Below, one piece after another: positions 34,138 through 42,727 of a stretch of DNA of 64,000 nt. Below the pieces are notes generated by a model, which worked only from the letters and a program-made list of their open reading frames with translations, was not told the DNA's origin and made no database searches. Every line of letters starts with the position of its first letter. Position 1 is the stretch's first letter. The DNA is from Sphingomonas oligoaromativorans (GTDB lineage: Bacteria > Pseudomonadota > Alphaproteobacteria > Sphingomonadales > Sphingomonadaceae): contig NZ_JAASQK010000001.1 of assembly GCF_011762195.1 (NCBI RefSeq), forward strand, positions 248,001 through 312,000, in the 5' to 3' direction. The position numbers and the translations under genes were made by a program.

Positions 34138-35178
34138 TCAGCCGCCCGCGTCCTGGGTCGCGGGGGTGGCGGGCGACTTGAGGCCCGCATCGCGCCACGG
34201 CTGGCCGAGCCATGCGCGGAAACGATCGCGCGCCGCCCACATCCAGTTGGCGCGCCGCTCGGCGATGCCGGGAAGGCTCAGCAGGTCCAGCCCCGTCCAC
34301 GGCAGGAAGGGATTGCGGCGGCCATAGGTCCAGATCTCGACGCGGATCGACGGGCGCACCGACGGCCCGCGCGCGTGGAAGCCGGAGGTATCCGCGACGA
34401 CCAGCGTGTTGGCGGGCACCGCGAAGGCTTTCGGCGCGGGGAGGCCGAGGCCGGCCAGCTCCTCCTGCCCGATGCGCAGCGAGCCGCGCGAGGAGAGCCG
34501 GTCCAGCCCGTCCCGCGCGCGGATGCTGCGCTCCTTCTCCCAGCCGAGGCGGCGCGGCGTCATCCGGTGCGAGCCGGGAACGTAGACGAACGGCCCCTCG
34601 TCCTCCGCCACGTCGGTGAGGAAGTAGAAGGCCTTCACGGTCGCATGGAAGGTGTCGGCGTGGAGCGCGGTCTGCGGATCGGGCTCGCGGTCGTTCACAT
34701 GGCTGAGGATGGTCTGGATATAGCCGATCGGCTCGCTGTCGAAGCTGCCGACATAGCGCATCAGCCCGCGCCACTTAGCGCCATGCACCAGCGCGCGGAC
34801 GCGCGGCATCGCCTCCAGCGCGGTGGGATCGAGCGCCATCCGGCGGGTGATGGTGTCGCCCTGCACCATCTCGCGCGCGGGGCCTCTATAGGCGAGCGCC
34901 TCCGCGCGCAGGCGGGCGAACTCCTCCGGCGGCAGGAAATCGCGCTTCATCACGAAGCCGTCGCGCTCGAAGGCGGCGCGCTCCTCGGCCGAGACGAGAG
35001 CGCTCAGCCGCCCCCGCCGCGACCGCGCCAGCGCGGCGGCGAGGCGCACGCGCCCGACATGCAGGCCCCAGCGGTTGAGCGTGGGCGAACCGATCAGGGG
35101 GTTGTCGCTGAACGCCTTGGCGCCGGTCGCCAGTTCGGCGAGCCACCACGGGAAAAGGAGATAGCGCAACGGGTTCAT
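34138..35178 (-). CDS. Phytanoyl-CoA dioxygenase (PhyH)-family oxygenase
   Basis: 346 residues. A 2-oxoglutarate/Fe(II) dioxygenase with facial-triad HxD in TALHADTFHATVKAF, distal His in SGFHARG and 2-oxoglutarate Arg likely in RVEIWTYGRR. The N-terminal ERDGFVMKRDFLP is typical of PhyH proteins. It stands between the histidine phosphatase and kpsC, 11 bases before kpsC, so it is most likely a capsule- or lipid-modifying enzyme of this operon. Start ATG 35178 has AAGGG upstream. The substrate is unknown. Confidence 0.85.
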   Translation of the reverse strand: MNPLRYLLFPWWLAELATGAKAFSDNPLIGSPTLNRWGLHVGRVRLAAALARSRRGRLSALVSAEERAAFERDGFVMKRDFLPPEEFARLRAEALAYRGPAREMVQGDTITRRMALDPTALEAMPRVRALVHGAKWRGLMRYVGSFDSEPIGYIQTILSHVNDREPDPQTALHADTFHATVKAFYFLTDVAEDEGPFVYVPGSHRMTPRRLGWEKERSIRARDGLDRLSSRGSLRIGQEELAGLGLPAPKAFAVPANTLVVADTSGFHARGPSVRPSIRVEIWTYGRRNPFLPWTGLDLLSLPGIAERRANWMWAARDRFRAWLGQPWRDAGLKSPATPATQDAGG

Positions 35179-35218
35179 CCGCGCCCTTTCGGCCAGCCGC
35201 CGCCCGCGCGCAAGAGGG

Positions 35219-35821
35219 TCAGGGGCGGCGATCCCAGGCTTCGAGGCGGAGCCCCGCGTCGGTGGCGGCGATTTCGCCCCATGCGCCGGTGCGCAGCTTG
35301 AGCGTCGGGAGGGCTTCCGCCTGCGCGCGGAGCGCCGCATCGGCGGTGAGCGCGAAGCGGGCCGCGCCGTTGCTGGTGACGAGGAGGATGGCGTCGCTCG
35401 CCCCGTCGTAGAGGCGTCGCCACGCGGCGAGGCGGGCGGGGACGTCGATCTCCCAGCCGGGCGGGACGATCGCCTCGCGCTCCCATGCCGCCAGCGCGTC
35501 CGCGCCGATACGGGCGAGGATGGCGGCTTCGGGCTGGTTCTCGTCGGGACCGTGATCGATCTCCGCCAGCCAGTCGGCCGTTTCGATGGGGGGCGGGCTG
35601 GCGAGGGCGGAGGCGATCAGTTCCGCCGTCTCGCGGGTGCGCAGCAGCGGGGAGGCGAGGATGCGGTCGAAGCTCCGGCCGGCGAAGGCGCGCCCCAGCG
35701 CGCGGCCCTGCTCGCGGCCGCTCTCGACCAGGGGAATGTCCGTCCGCAGGCCGACGCGGCGCGCGGGTTCGCCGGGGGCGAAGGTGTTGCCGTGGCGGAC
35801 GATCGTGAAGCGGGCGCTCAT
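35219..35821 (-). CDS. Histidine phosphatase superfamily protein
   Basis: 200 residues. The catalytic His motif FTIVRHGNT is at the N-terminus; the ASPLLRTRETAE block and a second conserved residue region (DHGPDENQP, later LLVTSNGAARF) fit the phosphoglycerate-mutase-like phosphatase branch, although the usual C-terminal His of HG pairs is replaced by SNG. The start overlaps the kdsB stop by 4 bases. No KdsC (Kdo-8-phosphate phosphatase) gene is visible in the operon, so this enzyme may dephosphorylate a Kdo or capsule intermediate; that is inference. Confidence 0.85.
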   Translation of the reverse strand: MSARFTIVRHGNTFAPGEPARRVGLRTDIPLVESGREQGRALGRAFAGRSFDRILASPLLRTRETAELIASALASPPPIETADWLAEIDHGPDENQPEAAILARIGADALAAWEREAIVPPGWEIDVPARLAAWRRLYDGASDAILLVTSNGAARFALTADAALRAQAEALPTLKLRTGAWGEIAATDAGLRLEAWDRRP

Positions 35822-36648
35822 GCCCCGCAGGGATCGCCCAGCTCGGCGATCAGCGTCTCCGCCAGCGCGACATCCTCCGGCGTGTCGATCCCCGAGACGG
35901 CGAAGCGCGGCGGGGCGACCTCGACGGTCAGGATGTCGAGCCCCATCTCCAGCAGGCGGAGCTGCTCCAGCCCCTCGATCTGCTCGTAATGCGAGGGCGG
36001 CGCCTGCTCGAACCGCTCCAGCGCATCGAAGCGATAGGCGTAGAGGCCGAGATGCTGGAACACCGGCGAAACGGGCGACTGCTTCCGCCGCTCGGCCTCG
36101 TCGCGGATGGCGGGGATGATGTTTTTCGAGAACCACAGCGCCCGCCCGTCGGCGGCGCGGATGCAGGTGGTGCCGCTGAACGGCGCGCGGGTCTTATGGT
36201 CGCGCAGGCGGTCGAGCTCGGCCCAGCCCATCCGCGTGACCGGCGTGGCGGCGGCGGCGGCGCTGGAGCGCGCCGCCTCGATCAGCCGGGCGACCACCTC
36301 CGGCGGCATGAAGGGCGCATCGCCCTGAAGGTTGACGACGATCTCCGGCCGCTCCGCCCGGCTCAGTGCCGCGGCATGGGCGCGGCCCGAGCCGGAGCTG
36401 ATGTCGCTCGCCGTCATCACCGCCTCGCAGCCGAGATCGCGGGCGTGCGCCTCGATGCGGGGATCGTCGGTGGCGACGAGGATGTCGATGCCGCCCGCCA
36501 TCCGCGATGCCTCGCGCGCGACATGGGCGACCCGCTCCAGAAGCGTCCGCCCCGCGATCGGGACGAGCGGCTTGCCCGGCAGCCGCTTCGATCCGAAGCG
36601 GGCCGGGATGACGATCAGGTCAGGATTGGGCAGGTCGGTTCGGGACAC
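35818..36648 (-). CDS. kdsB: 3-deoxy-manno-octulosonate cytidylyltransferase (KdsB)
   Basis: 276 residues from a GTG start. KdsB forms CMP-Kdo from CTP and Kdo. Diagnostic motifs: IPARFGSKRLPGKPL (nucleotide loop), VATDDPRIEAHA, NLQGDAPF and HLGLYAYRFDALERF. It lies 11 bases after kpsF and overlaps the phosphatase gene. Supplies CMP-Kdo to KpsC and KpsS here and perhaps to lipid A core synthesis. Confidence 0.95.
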   Translation of the reverse strand: MSRTDLPNPDLIVIPARFGSKRLPGKPLVPIAGRTLLERVAHVAREASRMAGGIDILVATDDPRIEAHARDLGCEAVMTASDISSGSGRAHAAALSRAERPEIVVNLQGDAPFMPPEVVARLIEAARSSAAAAATPVTRMGWAELDRLRDHKTRAPFSGTTCIRAADGRALWFSKNIIPAIRDEAERRKQSPVSPVFQHLGLYAYRFDALERFEQAPPSHYEQIEGLEQLRLLEMGLDILTVEVAPPRFAVSGIDTPEDVALAETLIAELGDPCGA

Positions 36649-36659
36649 CGAAGAGAGGC

Positions 36660-37667
36660 TCAGGCGACCCCGTGGCGCAGCACGTCGTGCAGGTGGATCG
36701 CGCCGACCAGCCGCTCATTCTCGCACACGAACAGCACGGTGACGGCATTCTCGTTCATGATGCGCAGCGCGTCGGACGAAAGCGTGGTCGGCGGCACCGC
36801 CAGCGGGTGGGACGTCATGTGCGCGCTGATGTCGTCGTGCAGGTGATTGGTGGCGAAGCTGCGGCGAAGATCGCCGTCGGTGAAGGCGCCGACCAGCTCG
36901 CCCTGCTGGTTCACCACCGCCGTGCTGCCATAGCGCTTGCGGCTCATCTCGAAGGTGGCGTCCATCAGAGTCGCGCCGGTCGAGACGACGGGCACGGCCT
37001 CGCCGGTGCCCATGAGCTGGCCCACCGTGGTGAGCTGCGCGCCGAGGCGGCCGCCGGGATGGAGGACGTGGAAATCCGACTTGGAGAAGCCGCGCTTCTC
37101 GATGAGGGCGATCGCCAGCGCATCGCCCAGCACCACCTGCATGGTGGTCGACGAGGTGGGCGCGAGCTGGTTGGGGCAGGCCTCGCGCACGGCGGGCAGC
37201 GGCAGGCAGATGTCGGCGGCGCGGCCGGCGGTGCTGTCGGCGCGCGAGGTGCAGACGATCAGCTTCACGCCGAAGCGGCGGCAATAGGCGATGATGTCGC
37301 CGAGTTCGGTCGTCTCGCCCGACCAGGTGAGCGCCATCACGATATCGTCCGGCGTAATCATGCCGAGATCGCCATGGCTCGCCTCGCCCGGATGGATGAA
37401 CATCGAGCGGGTGCCGGTGGACGTCATGGTGGCGGCGATCTTGCGGCCGATGATGCCGCTCTTGCCCATGCCGGTGACGATCACGCGGCCGTTGGTATCA
37501 TGGATGGTGTCCACCGCCTGGGCGAAAGATTCCCCGAGGTCCGTCTCGCGGAGCGCCTGGGCGAGGGTCGCCAGCGCTTCCTGCTCGATACGGACGGTCT
37601 GGACGGCAGAGAGCGTGGCGTTTTCGCCAATCCTGCTCATCTCCATGATACGCAAACTCCCCTTCAT
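36660..37667 (-). CDS. kpsF: Arabinose-5-phosphate isomerase (KpsF/KdsD)
   Basis: 335 residues. The SIS domain includes GMGKSGIIGRKIAATMTSTGT and TWSGETTELGDII, followed by two CBS domains. The enzyme converts ribulose-5-phosphate to arabinose-5-phosphate, the precursor for KdsA. The start at 37667 (MKGSLRIMEM) is picked because GGAGG stands 8 bases upstream; other in-frame ATGs at 37673, 37646 and 37640 have poorer spacing. First gene of the minus-strand kpsF-kdsB-phosphatase-PhyH-kpsC unit and divergent from kdsA. Confidence 0.95.
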   Translation of the reverse strand: MKGSLRIMEMSRIGENATLSAVQTVRIEQEALATLAQALRETDLGESFAQAVDTIHDTNGRVIVTGMGKSGIIGRKIAATMTSTGTRSMFIHPGEASHGDLGMITPDDIVMALTWSGETTELGDIIAYCRRFGVKLIVCTSRADSTAGRAADICLPLPAVREACPNQLAPTSSTTMQVVLGDALAIALIEKRGFSKSDFHVLHPGGRLGAQLTTVGQLMGTGEAVPVVSTGATLMDATFEMSRKRYGSTAVVNQQGELVGAFTDGDLRRSFATNHLHDDISAHMTSHPLAVPPTTLSSDALRIMNENAVTVLFVCENERLVGAIHLHDVLRHGVA

Positions 37668-37882
37668 ACCCATGGCCTCCCGGCGCCGTCGATGCAGTGC
37701 CGACCTCTTATGACGTTGCGAGTCCGGTTTTCCCTTAGGCGAGGGCGTAACGGTCACAAGCGTTGACTTCCACCGCAATCGCGTCGCAGGAGCCGAAACG
37801 AAGATCAACGGTGCGCCGTTCCCGATGAACGTGCGACTTTTTTGCAGCGGCTCCCCATGGCCGGCTGAGAGGACGACGGCAA

Positions 37883-38713
37883 ATGCTTTTGTGTGGGCAG
37901 GAAGTGGGGCTCGACCAGCGGCTCTTCGTGATCGCCGGCCCCTGCGTGATCGAAAGCGAGGCGCTCGCGCTCTCGACCGCCGAGACGCTGAAGGGCATCG
38001 CCGAACGGCTCGATATCCTGCTGATCTACAAAAGCTCGTTCGACAAGGCGAACCGCAGCTCGGGCACGTCCTATCGTGGGCTCGGCATGGAAGAAGGGCT
38101 GCGCATCCTCGAGAAGGTGCGCGCCGAGACGGGCCTTCCGGTGCTCACCGACGTGCATGACGCGGATCAGGTGAAGCCGGTGGCCGAGGTGGTCGACGTG
38201 CTCCAGACGCCCGCCTTCCTCGCGCGGCAGACGGACTTCATCGCGGCGGTGGCGACGAGCGGCAAGCCGGTCAACATCAAGAAGGCGCAGTTCATGGCGC
38301 CGGGCGACATGGGCAATGTCGTCACGAAGGCGCGCGATGCCGCGACTCGCGCGGGCGTGCCCGACGATCAGTTCATGGTCTGCGAACGCGGGGCCTCGTT
38401 CGGCTACAACAACCTCGTCTCCGACATGCGCAGCCTCGCCATCCTGCGCGACACCGGCTGCCCGGTGGTGTTCGACGCGACCCATTCGGTGCAGCTTCCG
38501 GGCGGGCAGGGCGATCGTTCGGGCGGGCAGCGCGAGTTCGTGCCGGTCCTCGCCCGCGCGGCGGTGGGGGCGGGCATCTCGGGCCTGTTCATGGAGACGC
38601 ATCCCGATCCCGACGCGGCGCTCTCCGATGGGCCGAACGCGCTGCCGCTCGACGAGGCGGAGCCGCTGCTGCGCCAGCTTCTGGCGATCGACGCGGTGGT
38701 GAAGGGCCGCTGA
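37883..38713 (+). CDS. kdsA: 3-deoxy-8-phosphooctulonate synthase (KdsA)
   Basis: 276 residues, full length. KdsA condenses phosphoenolpyruvate with arabinose-5-phosphate. Typical motifs: [51 protein letters not shown] and [16 protein letters not shown] precedes the ATG. Divergent from kpsF across 215 bases, so both arms of Kdo synthesis can share regulation. Confidence 0.96.
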   Translation: MLLCGQEVGLDQRLFVIAGPCVIESEALALSTAETLKGIAERLDILLIYKSSFDKANRSSGTSYRGLGMEEGLRILEKVRAETGLPVLTDVHDADQVKPVAEVVDVLQTPAFLARQTDFIAAVATSGKPVNIKKAQFMAPGDMGNVVTKARDAATRAGVPDDQFMVCERGASFGYNNLVSDMRSLAILRDTGCPVVFDATHSVQLPGGQGDRSGGQREFVPVLARAAVGAGISGLFMETHPDPDAALSDGPNALPLDEAEPLLRQLLAIDAVVKGR

Positions 38714-38961
38714 CGCCGGCTCGGCCCGGCGACATGTCATCCCGGCAATGAAATTTCACGAATGATGCAGTTCGTGGAAGCGATCGTGCTGTTCGTCGAT
38801 CCCGCCTTAAGGAAAATTACCTCCGGGCGCTAGCTGACCCTTGCCCGATGACTCGCGACGAGGGCGCCGGACATGCCGGACCTGCGTCGCGTGGGAGGGG
38901 CTCGTGGCGGGGTGCGCACCGCATCCCCGGTCGCGGGCATCTACGCAAAGGAGAGAGGGAT

Positions 38962-39498
38962 ATGCTCAAGCGCAACTGGCGCCTGCTGGCGCTCGCGCCG
39001 CTTCTGGCCACGCCTGTATGGGCGCATGGAGCCCAGACCCGCGACAGCAACCCCGCCATCACCGTGCAGGCGCAGCACGAGACGGTGGGCGAATGGTCCC
39101 AGCGTGTCGGCCGCAGCCTCAGTGGCGAGCTGGCCTATCCGAGCAAGGCGGGGCCGGACGACAATGCGCAGGGGCTCGCCAAGGTGAGCTTCCGCTGCTC
39201 GGATGACGGCCGGCCGGGCGAGATCGCGGTGCTCTCCTCATCCGGGTCGCACGATCTCGACCGGGCGGCGATGCGGGCGGTGAAGCGCATCCCCACGCTG
39301 CATCCGCTGCCCGACGGCATCGGCCATGACCGGGCGTTCCAGGCCTGGGTCGCCTTCGCGCTCGACGAGGATTCGCTGAAGAGGATGACCAATGCGGCCC
39401 ATCGCGACGCCGACCGGATGAACGCCCGCGTGGAGCGGGATCGCGCCGGCCATCAGGTGGCGGGCAACGCGCTGCCGATCGTGATCGCCGCCAACTGA
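38962..39498 (+). CDS. Exported TonB-C-like domain protein
   Basis: 178 residues. A signal peptide (ALAPLLATPVWAHG) is followed by a C-terminal TonB-like domain: LAKVSFRCSDDGRPGEIAVL and SGSHDLDRAAMRAVKRIP. Unlike TonB, there is no retained N-terminal anchor or proline-rich spacer, and the protein has a charged tail. ATG 38962 follows AGGAGAGAGG. It could be a periplasmic modulator of TonB-type energy transfer, or an unrelated use of the fold. No exbB/exbD genes are next to it. Confidence 0.75.
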   Translation: MLKRNWRLLALAPLLATPVWAHGAQTRDSNPAITVQAQHETVGEWSQRVGRSLSGELAYPSKAGPDDNAQGLAKVSFRCSDDGRPGEIAVLSSSGSHDLDRAAMRAVKRIPTLHPLPDGIGHDRAFQAWVAFALDEDSLKRMTNAAHRDADRMNARVERDRAGHQVAGNALPIVIAAN

Positions 39499-39514
39499 CC
39501 CGTTAGCCTGCCGC

Positions 39515-39545
39515 GCGGAGGGGGTTTCCCCATCCTCCCCTCCGC
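39515..39545. terminator. Hairpin between convergent TonB-like and gntR genes
   Basis: Nine-base perfect arms GCGGAGGGG (39515-39523) and CCCCTCCGC (39537-39545) with a 13-base loop. It lacks a T-tract but sits between two convergent genes, 17 bases after one stop and 13 bases from the other. Confidence 0.5.
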
Positions 39546-39557
39546 CGGCCCTCCGGC

Positions 39558-39914
39558 TCAGGCGGGCGTTTCGATATCTTCCCGGAAAAGATCGGCCGGA
39601 TCGAGGTCCAGCCGGCGGATCTGCGCGTGGATGCGCGGCCATGTGTCGCGCAGGAAGACGGTGCGCTCCTCGGTGCGCAGGCGCTCGCTGGCGCCCTTGG
39701 CGACGAACATGCCGATGCCGCGGCGAACGTCGACGAGGCCATTGTCCTGAAAGCTCTGATAGGCCTTGGCGACAGTCAGCGGATTGGCGCCATATTCGGC
39801 GGCCAGCGCGCGGACCGAGGGAAGGGGATCGCCATCGCGATACCGGCCTTCGAGAATGGCCTCCGCGATCGAATCGCGCAGGCGGAGATAGACGGGGCGA
39901 TCGTCATGGGCCAT
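39558..39914 (-). CDS. GntR-family regulator (YtrA type)
   Basis: 118 residues from ATG 39914; a GTG at 39935 is possible. The winged HTH shows YLRLRDSIAEAILEGRYRDG, LPSVRALAAEYGANPLTVAKAY and LVDVRRGIGMFV. The short C-terminal part without a ligand domain is typical of the YtrA subfamily. Neither start has a Shine-Dalgarno, and an inverted repeat covers the region just upstream, suggesting autoregulation and perhaps leaderless translation. It lies downstream of the nitroreductase gene on the same strand. Confidence 0.88.
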   Translation of the reverse strand: MAHDDRPVYLRLRDSIAEAILEGRYRDGDPLPSVRALAAEYGANPLTVAKAYQSFQDNGLVDVRRGIGMFVAKGASERLRTEERTVFLRDTWPRIHAQIRRLDLDPADLFREDIETPA

Positions 39915-39921
39915 GGCGATA

Positions 39922-39939
39922 TGCTGTACTAACACAGCA
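39922..39939 (-). promoter_or_regulatory. Candidate GntR operator
   Basis: Perfect 6-base arms TGCTGT and ACAGCA separated by six bases (TGCTGT-ACTAAC-ACAGCA), 8 bases upstream of the preferred gntR start. YtrA-type regulators commonly bind short palindromes at their own promoters. Confidence 0.45.
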
Positions 39940-39957
39940 GCGCAGGATCAAGCGCCA

Positions 39958-40536
39958 TCAGCCGTTCCAATGCGAGACAATGCTGTCGAAATCGGGACGA
40001 GGCCGCTCTTCGGGCTCCTTGCCGGGCGTTCCGAGGAAGATGAAGCCCGCGATCCGTGCGCCGGGATGGCCGAGCGCCTCGGCGACCTCGGCCGAATAGG
40101 CCGCCCAGCTCGTCAGCCAGCCGCCGACGAAGCCTTCCGCATGGGCGGCATAGAGCATCGCGGTGCAGGCGGCGCCGGCGGACAGCTCCTGCTCCCACAG
40201 CGGGATGTGGCTCTCGGCTTTGGGCGTCGACAGCACGGCGACGAGCGTGGGCGCCTGATGCGCGAACTGCTGCACCGCCTCCAGCTCCAGGCGGCCGGGC
40301 TCCGGCTTGTCGGCGCGATAGGCGCGTTCGAGCAGGGCGGCGAACGCCTCGCGCTCGTCCGCGCCGATCACCACGAAGCGCCACGGCGCCAGCTTGCCAT
40401 GATCGGGCACGCGCATCGCGGCCGTCAGGATGCGGCGGAGTTGCGCCTCGTCGGGGCCGGGGGCCACCATCTCGCGCGGCTTGCCGGAGCGGCGCGTGGC
40501 GGCGAGCGTGGCGGGGGAGGAGAGGTCGTTCAGCAT
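39958..40536 (-). CDS. Nitroreductase-family flavoprotein (YdjA-like)
   Basis: 192 residues. FMN-dependent NAD(P)H oxidoreductase fold: RRSGKPREM near the start, AMRVPDHGKLAPWRFVVI, and FLGTPGKEPEERPRP close to the C-terminus, as in the compact YdjA group. Soluble, probably dimeric. Upstream of gntR with 43 bases between its stop and the preferred regulator start. Physiological substrate not predictable. Confidence 0.9.
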   Translation of the reverse strand: MLNDLSSPATLAATRRSGKPREMVAPGPDEAQLRRILTAAMRVPDHGKLAPWRFVVIGADEREAFAALLERAYRADKPEPGRLELEAVQQFAHQAPTLVAVLSTPKAESHIPLWEQELSAGAACTAMLYAAHAEGFVGGWLTSWAAYSAEVAEALGHPGARIAGFIFLGTPGKEPEERPRPDFDSIVSHWNG

Positions 40537-40733
40537 GGCGCCCCGCTAGCAGCCGGAGGCGCCGCCGCCAACTCGCGGCGCGTGAAGGAGGATGCTGCGT
40601 TGCAATAGTGCGATAGTCAGCAATATCCTTGCGCGGGGCTCTTGGCATCGCCGCCGTCGCCGCTAGGGTGCGCGCCATAATCGGCCGCGCGCCCGCAAGG
40701 TGCCGCGCGCCGTCCTCTTGTTCTGGAGCATCC

Positions 40734-42524
40734 ATGGTCCTGCCGGACGCCGACGCCACCTTCGAGCCGGGGTCGCCCCATGTCAGCCGATCTGACGGCG
40801 GCACCTGGCTCGGCCATCCGCGACAACTTGCGCGCCTCTTCTCGGTCGAGGCGTGGGAGCGCTTCGGCTTCTACGGCCTGCGCGCGCTGCTGGTCCTGTA
40901 TCTGACCAACCATTTCCTGCTGTCCGATCGCGAGGCCAACGGCCTCTACGGCGGCTATATGAGCCTCGTCTATCTGACGCCCGTGGTCGGCGGCCTGATC
41001 GCGGACCGGTATCTGGGCTCCAAACGCTCGGTGAAGTTCGGCGCGATCGTGATGGCGGTGGGCTATTTCCTGCTCTGCTTCGGCGGGCAGCCGGCCAAGC
41101 CCTTCGCGGTGATCGACGGCCAGCGCTACGAAGTCACCGAGCAGAAGGCATCGGGCGACACCAAGCTGCAATTCATCACCGCCGCCGGCCAGCATCTGCG
41201 CATCAAGGGCCAGCCGGACGGCTCGGTGCAGCTTCTCGCCGACGACGGCCATGTCGCGCGCACGGTGGCGAAGCGGGATTTCTCCTCCGACGCCCATCGC
41301 TCGCCGTTCTACGTCACGCTGATGCTCTTCGCGCTCAGCCTGATCGTGGTGGGCAACGGTTTCTTCAAGCCGAACATCTCCACCATCGTCGGCTCGCTCT
41401 ATGCCGAGGGGGACCGGCGACGCGACGCGGGCTTCACCATCTTCTACTGGGGCATCAACATCGGCTCCATCGGCAGCCAGACCTTCTGCCCCGTGCTGGT
41501 GACGATGTTCGGCTGGTGGGCGGGCTTCCTGCTCGCCGCGATCGGCATGTTGTTCGCTTATGCGCTGATCCGCTTCGACGGCGGCCGCCTCGCCGGTTAT
41601 GGCGAGCCTCCGGTTCAGGAGGGCAAGGATCGCGCGGCGATCATCTACATTCTCGCCATCCTCGCCGCGCCGATCACCTGGCTGGTGCTGCGCAACGTGA
41701 TGGAGGCCCCGGAAGCCGCCGCCGGCGCGGGCTTCGTCGGCTATCTGCTGGCGCTGCCGGTGCTGGGCAAGGTGCTGTTCGTCACCTTCCTCGCGGCCGT
41801 GGTGGGCATCCCGGTCTGGGCGTGGCGCGCGGGCACCCGCGCCGAGTTCCAGATGATGCTGGCGGCCGTCATCCTCGTCGTCTTCAACGTCACCTTCTGG
41901 ACGCTGTTCGAGCAGGCGGGCTCCTCGCTCACCCTGTTCGCCGATCGCAACACCGACTTGAACCTGTTCGGCCTCACCATGTCGGCCGCGCAGACGCAGA
42001 ACTTCAACCCGATCACCATCGTGCTGTTCGCGCCGGTGATGAGCTGGCTGTGGCTGGCGCTGGCGAAACGCAACTGGGAACCGTCGATCCCGATCAAGTT
42101 CGGGCTGGCGCTGGTGCTGGTCGGCGCGGGCTTCGTGCTGCTGGCGTTCAGCGGCCACTTCGCGGGTTCCGGGTTCCGCGTGTCGCTGTGGTGGCTGGTG
42201 GCGACCTATTTCCTCCACTCGATCGCGGAGCTGTGCATCTCGCCGGTCGGCCTGTCGATGATTACCAAGCTGTCGATCGCGCGCGTGGTGGGCATGATGA
42301 TGGGCGTGTGGTTCCTGTCGATCTCGGTGGCGGAATATTTCGCGGGCGCGATCGCGCAGGCGGCCTCGGTGCAGACCGTCGGCGGCCAGGTGACCAACGC
42401 CGAACTGAGCCTCCACACCTATCTCGGCAGCTTCCAGACGGGCGGCATCGCGACCATTGCGGCGGGCGTGTTGCTGCTGGTGCTGGCGCCGGTGCTCAAG
42501 CGCCTGATGCACGGCGTGCGCTGA
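40734..42524 (+). CDS. Proton-dependent oligopeptide transporter (POT/PTR family)
   Basis: 596 residues. An MFS symporter for di- and tripeptides. The ExxER proton-coupling motif is in VEAWERFGFYGLRALL; another family block is FYWGINIGSIGSQTF. Residues about 121-189 form a long polar insertion between TM helices before SPFYVTLMLFAL, not present in the basic family. ATG 40734 follows TCTGGAG; the open frame further upstream is not convincing. Followed by a stem-loop with a T-run. Confidence 0.92.
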   Translation: MVLPDADATFEPGSPHVSRSDGGTWLGHPRQLARLFSVEAWERFGFYGLRALLVLYLTNHFLLSDREANGLYGGYMSLVYLTPVVGGLIADRYLGSKRSVKFGAIVMAVGYFLLCFGGQPAKPFAVIDGQRYEVTEQKASGDTKLQFITAAGQHLRIKGQPDGSVQLLADDGHVARTVAKRDFSSDAHRSPFYVTLMLFALSLIVVGNGFFKPNISTIVGSLYAEGDRRRDAGFTIFYWGINIGSIGSQTFCPVLVTMFGWWAGFLLAAIGMLFAYALIRFDGGRLAGYGEPPVQEGKDRAAIIYILAILAAPITWLVLRNVMEAPEAAAGAGFVGYLLALPVLGKVLFVTFLAAVVGIPVWAWRAGTRAEFQMMLAAVILVVFNVTFWTLFEQAGSSLTLFADRNTDLNLFGLTMSAAQTQNFNPITIVLFAPVMSWLWLALAKRNWEPSIPIKFGLALVLVGAGFVLLAFSGHFAGSGFRVSLWWLVATYFLHSIAELCISPVGLSMITKLSIARVVGMMMGVWFLSISVAEYFAGAIAQAASVQTVGGQVTNAELSLHTYLGSFQTGGIATIAAGVLLLVLAPVLKRLMHGVR

Positions 42525-42532
42525 CGGACGGA

Positions 42533-42574
42533 CGCGCGGCTGGCGGGGTTCGCTCCGTCGGCCGCGCGCCTTTT
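42533..42574 (+). terminator. Intrinsic terminator after the peptide transporter
   Basis: Arms CGCGCGGC (42533-42540) and GCCGCGCG (42561-42568) with a 20-base loop, followed by CCTTTT. It begins 9 bases after the transporter stop. Confidence 0.65.
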
Positions 42575-42679
42575 CCGATCACTGTGACGCAGACGATCAA
42601 TTTCACGACAGCGCAGGACAAGGCTATCAAGCCTGTGTTCCCCGGGTTCCTCCCCTGGCCCGGATCAGAGAACCCTACG

Positions 42680-42710
42680 CCCCGCTGGCTCCCCCCCTTG
42701 GCCAGCGGGG
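42680..42710. terminator. Hairpin before the convergent tsaC gene
   Basis: Ten-base perfect arms CCCCGCTGGC (42680-42689) and GCCAGCGGGG (42701-42710) with an 11-base C-rich loop, 17 bases beyond the tsaC stop. Probably terminates tsaC on the minus strand or acts in both directions. Confidence 0.55.
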
Positions 42711-42727
42711 CAATTTGTATCTGGCGC

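Noticed and set aside
32444-34774. KpsC starting at 34774 (776 codons)
   Set aside because: The first 216 codons overlap the PhyH gene in another frame and carry no KpsC features; ATG 34126 has a ribosome site and fits the operon spacing.
42644-42675. GGGTTC/GAACCC inverted repeat as a tRNA T-arm or attachment site
   Set aside because: Only six paired bases, no anticodon-arm or D-arm nearby, and no integrase gene; treated as chance in a C-rich gap.
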